DNA from: Bacteroidota bacterium
GTDB lineage: Bacteria > Bacteroidota > Kryptoniia > Kryptoniales > JAKASW01
Assembly (NCBI GenBank): GCA_021796055.1
Contig: JAJYOS010000025.1
Location: 1 to 17,419, forward strand
Reading direction: 5' to 3'
DNA length: 17,419 bases
Shown: one piece after another, positions 14,544-17,419 of the stretch
Position numbering within the stretch: position 1 is the stretch's first letter
Layout of the letters: each line of letters begins with the position of its first letter
Made by a program: the position numbers and the translations under genes
The notes under the pieces: generated by a model
What the model was told of the DNA's origin: nothing
The model's input: the letters and a program-made list of their open reading frames with translations, nothing else
The model's database searches: none

Positions 14544-17144
14544 ATGAAAAGAAGACTACTAGTCGTTATGTTTGCGGCGACAGCGTTTCTATTCTCTTCC
14601 CGGTTCTCATACGCCCAGGAACCGACACCTGTGGTCGGTGACTACGGATCCGTGGCCTCCGGGAATTGGAGTTCCTTGTCCACATGGAAGCAGTGGGATG
14701 GCACTGGCTGGAATACCACGCCGACAGGTGGTCCGGGCTCGAGTAAGCAGGTCTTCATTTTGACGGGCACGTCAGTGACGTACGACGTCTCTTCACAAAA
14801 CTGTAAGAATCTTATCGTCGAGTCTGGAGCGACTTTCAAAACGGACAGCACACTTCCGTGCCCGCCGAGCTCGCTCATGCCGTTAAAAGTAAACGGTCCC
14901 ATAGTTTGGGTTGACGGAAACTTGGGAAGTGGTCCGAAGGACGCATTAGTTTTGGAGACAAAATACGGTACTGGCGCGATTACGCTGGAGGGAAATGGGA
15001 TTGTGAACCTGGCTCAGGTCAGACCCAACTCCGGTCAGAGTGGTACTTTGGAGTTTGTGTTTGCAATGAATGCTAATATCAACTACGCTGGAATTGACAG
15101 CACAGGGGGAGCGGGCATATACACGCAGAGGGGAAGCCAGACAAGCTCGACGATCACGATAAACGCGGGAGATACTGTGAACTTCGCGGCGAACAGTAAC
15201 TTCATGATTAACGCAACCGCGGGTCTTAACGGTACGATGAACACTACTCTCAACGTCAACGGCGTTTTGAACGATTCAGGTACGGTTGTTCTCGCGGACA
15301 GCGAAGCGGCCACTGCAGCACTTAACATTGGCGGCACAGGCAAGCTGATAATCCGCGGAAGCAGTCTGGTGGACAGTCTAAATGGCGCGAACATCGCGAC
15401 CATCACTGTAGATGGAGTTTACGAGCACGCGATGAATGGCGGGAAGCTTCCCACTGCCAAATGGAACACTGGATCGACCTGTCTGGTGACTGGCTCAACC
15501 ACTCTGGGGCCGACGAATGCCAATCAGAATTTCTACAATCTAACCGTGGATTGTCCCTCTCTGATGTTGCCGTCTTATCCATGTCACTTCGACATGTCAA
15601 GCAACACCATAGCCGGAAATCTGAGATTCGTTGACACGGACAGCAGCTACTTTGCTCTCACAGGATACGAAGTGCAGGGTAGTCCGAAGACTATAACGGT
15701 CAATGGTAACTTCGAAATTGACAGTACGAACGCTTTGGTTGCAGTCGATGATTACGGCAGTACGCATCCGATCGAAACCGTGAAGCTCATCGTTCATGGG
15801 AACGTCTCGGTAAAGGGGTCGCTAGGTCTTACTGTAGGAAGCGCTCGTAATCTAATAGATTTGGTCATTCATGGTAACTTAAATCTTCAGAGCGGTGCCG
15901 CGTTTTATTCACATTCAAAGACACAGGATTCGTTGTTCTTCGCGGGAACGGGAGTCCAGACGTACACTGCAGGTGCCTTGTCGAACGGTAATTGGATAAA
16001 CACTCTCGTTCAGAGCGGGAGCATTCTGGATATGGGCAGCAGCGCTTTTCAAGGAAGCAGCAGCTCGTTTACGGTGGAAGCGGGTGGAACTCTTAAGACG
16101 GCAGATACACTTGGCTTGGATGGAAATATAAGGGCTGGAGCCGGAAAGAGCCTAAGCAATGCGGCCTCTTTCGAGTACAATGGCGCCGCGCCTCAGGTCA
16201 CAGGATCGCTTCTGCCGGATACCATATCGAGTTTGACGATCAATAATGCTTCGGGTGTTCTTCTCAGTCATTCTGTAGAGGCAACTGGCGCCCTTGCAAT
16301 GACCAATGGAGTTCTGCTTCTTGACACGAACAGCGTCGTGGCGAAGTCCGTGACGGGCGGATCGTCAGCCAGCTACCTTTCCACCGATTCGGCGCTTGCC
16401 ACGCTTACTATTCCGTCCGTGGGCCAAACTCAGGTAATATTCCCGATTGGCACTTCTTCCGGCTATGCGCCGGTTTGGGTTACAAGTCCCACTACTCCGG
16501 ACGGCTTCACCGTCTCAGTGAAACCTGACACGAACCGGACTACTAATGGGTTGGGAAGAGTCAACGTAAAGTGGGATATTGTCAAATCTCATTATTCCGG
16601 CTCCACATTTGATCTTCAATTCGGATGGATGGCGTCGGAAGAAGATTCTGTCTTCGCTCACAACCGATCGAGCTACGCGACGATATATCTCGTGACCGAC
16701 ACGTCTGTCACAGAGCAAGGCACTGGCGCTTATGCCACGCAATTTACGAGCCAACCTTACACCGTGTCCCGCTCAGGAATCACAGCGGAAATCAATAGCG
16801 GTACAAGCTCCTACGGATCTACGTTTGTGGTTGGTCATTTCACTACTACCGCCATACAAGAACAGCAGGGTGTCCCTGCCGTATTCAAGTTGTCGCAAAA
16901 CTATCCTAATCCATTCAATCCGACAACGCGAATAGAATTCTCTGTCGCGAAAAAAGGGCAGACATCGCTGATAGTTTATAACATACTTGGGCAGGAAGTT
17001 GTTACATTATTTTCGGCCGATGCGCAGCCGGGCAGGATGTACGGCGTTACATTCAACGGGGGCGAGTTCGCGTCGGGAGTCTACTTCAGCGTCCTCCAGA
17101 ACAATGGGCAGCGTCAGATACAGAAGATGGTTTTGATGAAGTAG
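14544..17144 (+). CDS. Large T9SS-secreted surface protein, probably beta-helical
   Basis: 866 residues. AGGAGG at 14533-14538 is 5 nt from the ATG. The signal peptide MKRRLLVVMFAATAFLF... likely ends at SYA|QE (24/25). The mature start 'GDYGSVASGNWSSLSTWKQW' (32-51) is a pattern I have seen at the N-terminus of secreted Ignavibacteria-type proteins. Long stretches of short turns follow with the form 'NVNGVLNDSGTVVLADS', 'VNGNFEIDSTNALVAV', 'VHGNVSVKGSLGLTVG' and 'IHGNLNLQSGAAF'. This Gly/Asn/Ser/Thr-rich periodicity, about 20-30 residues per unit, suggests a right-handed beta-helix or stacked sheet. No catalytic motif is visible. Residues 781-866 are a type A T9SS sorting domain (FKLSQNYPNPFNPTTRIEFS, ending KMVLMK). 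Likely an adhesin, sheath or matrix component. A promoter with a GTATAC array and a long leader precede it, and a strong hairpin follows. Confidence 0.85.
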   Translation: MKRRLLVVMFAATAFLFSSRFSYAQEPTPVVGDYGSVASGNWSSLSTWKQWDGTGWNTTPTGGPGSSKQVFILTGTSVTYDVSSQNCKNLIVESGATFKTDSTLPCPPSSLMPLKVNGPIVWVDGNLGSGPKDALVLETKYGTGAITLEGNGIVNLAQVRPNSGQSGTLEFVFAMNANINYAGIDSTGGAGIYTQRGSQTSSTITINAGDTVNFAANSNFMINATAGLNGTMNTTLNVNGVLNDSGTVVLADSEAATAALNIGGTGKLIIRGSSLVDSLNGANIATITVDGVYEHAMNGGKLPTAKWNTGSTCLVTGSTTLGPTNANQNFYNLTVDCPSLMLPSYPCHFDMSSNTIAGNLRFVDTDSSYFALTGYEVQGSPKTITVNGNFEIDSTNALVAVDDYGSTHPIETVKLIVHGNVSVKGSLGLTVGSARNLIDLVIHGNLNLQSGAAFYSHSKTQDSLFFAGTGVQTYTAGALSNGNWINTLVQSGSILDMGSSAFQGSSSSFTVEAGGTLKTADTLGLDGNIRAGAGKSLSNAASFEYNGAAPQVTGSLLPDTISSLTINNASGVLLSHSVEATGALAMTNGVLLLDTNSVVAKSVTGGSSASYLSTDSALATLTIPSVGQTQVIFPIGTSSGYAPVWVTSPTTPDGFTVSVKPDTNRTTNGLGRVNVKWDIVKSHYSGSTFDLQFGWMASEEDSVFAHNRSSYATIYLVTDTSVTEQGTGAYATQFTSQPYTVSRSGITAEINSGTSSYGSTFVVGHFTTTAIQEQQGVPAVFKLSQNYPNPFNPTTRIEFSVAKKGQTSLIVYNILGQEVVTLFSADAQPGRMYGVTFNGGEFASGVYFSVLQNNGQRQIQKMVLMK

Positions 17145-17159
17145 GTCGATTCCTCCTCA

Positions 17160-17191
17160 CAGAGGGCGGGGAGCTCCTTGCCCGCCCTCTG
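17160..17191 (+). terminator. Strong hairpin terminator after the T9SS gene
   Basis: CAGAGGGCGGG at 17160-17170 pairs perfectly with CCCGCCCTCTG at 17181-17191, an 11-bp GC-rich stem with a 10-nt loop, starting 16 bp after the stop at 17144. Only CTTATAAG follows, so the T-tract is poor, but position and strength favour a terminator. The symmetric stem could work on both strands. Confidence 0.75.
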
Positions 17192-17247
17192 CTTATAAGA
17201 TCTCAAGTTTTATACGCACAATTGTCATTGATGGGAAAAAGAATCGT

Positions 17248-17419
17248 ATGCGAAGAATGGCAGTACCCGGACAGGTCTTTGGATCATCGGTCATATTGTT
17301 CCGCTCAACAGTTCGTGGCGGATTCTTAGTCGAAGTCATCTGTTCATTCTTGTTCCTCGCCGGAAGCGCATTCGCGCAGTCTGCGTCGGTGTACGGAAGG
17401 ATCACGGATGCTTCAGACG
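17248..17419 (+). CDS. Partial CDS: N-terminus of an exported protein, probably a TonB-dependent receptor
   Basis: This frame runs from the ATG at 17248 past the right edge (57 complete codons, 3' partial). Residues 26-43 (FLVEVICSFLFLAGSAFA) are a hydrophobic signal-peptide core ending at AFA|QS. The mature part begins 'QSASVYGRITDASD', the start pattern of a carboxypeptidase-regulatory-like domain ('V.G.I.D...') as in the receptor at 7951. The start is uncertain. No good SD precedes 17248, the next ATG at 17257 is in frame, and a TTG at 17296 would give a normal signal-peptide length. A terminator hairpin separates it from the upstream T9SS gene. Confidence 0.6.
   Translation, partial: MRRMAVPGQVFGSSVILFRSTVRGGFLVEVICSFLFLAGSAFAQSASVYGRITDASD

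Noticed and set aside
1..17419. CRISPR arrays, tRNA or rRNA genes, insertion sequences and phage genes
   Set aside because: I looked for spaced long repeats, cloverleaf arms, transposase motifs and terminal inverted repeats, and saw none.

Overview
The window (about 50% GC by eye) reads as chromosomal DNA from the Bacteroidota/Chlorobi side of the FCB group. The best guess is an Ignavibacteria-like or related candidate lineage. The evidence is two secreted proteins ending in the 'LSQNYPNPFNP' form of the type IX secretion (T9SS) C-terminal sorting domain, a TonB-dependent receptor with an N-terminal carboxypeptidase-regulatory-like domain, and a second such protein starting at the right edge. 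This placement rests on protein families, not on a marker gene. Most genes have clear Shine-Dalgarno (SD) sequences, and I saw no tRNA, rRNA, CRISPR array or complete mobile element.

Layout. 179-1756 (+): T9SS cargo with a seven-unit YCF48/BNR-type propeller. 1774-3832 (-): a Gfo/Idh/MocA oxidoreductase and, upstream of it on the same strand, an exported phosphoesterase. 3950-5509 (+): FAD-dependent glycerol-3-phosphate dehydrogenase, divergent from the phosphoesterase. 5551-5778 (-): a small DUF2835-type protein. 5953-7395 (+): exported serine hydrolase of the class C beta-lactamase fold. A 555-bp gap follows. 7951-10329 (+): TonB-dependent receptor. 10462-11598 (+): GH18 chitinase-like lipoprotein. 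11893-13977 (+): sialate-O-acetylesterase-type SGNH esterase. A 566-bp gap follows. 14544-17144 (+): large T9SS cargo, closed by a strong hairpin. 17248 to the edge (+): start of another exported protein.

How the genes may work together. The receptor, the surface or periplasmic GH18 lipoprotein and the carbohydrate esterase lie in order on one strand. Together they look like a small locus for taking up and trimming amino-sugar glycans such as chitin oligomers, peptidoglycan or N-glycan fragments, without a SusD partner in view. The left half is a mix of singly organised metabolic and exported enzymes.

The most unusual signals are non-coding. First, a perfect 12-bp inverted repeat (7877-7888 with 7939-7950) would bury the whole SD of the TonB receptor. 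Its upstream arm begins two bases after the stop of a possible 51-codon leader ORF, an arrangement like translational attenuation. Second, a near-consensus promoter (TTGACA-N17-TATCTT) is followed at its predicted start point by three GTATAC palindromes with exact 9-bp periodicity, which looks like an operator or a switchable 5' RNA hairpin ahead of a leader of about 220 nt for the large T9SS protein.
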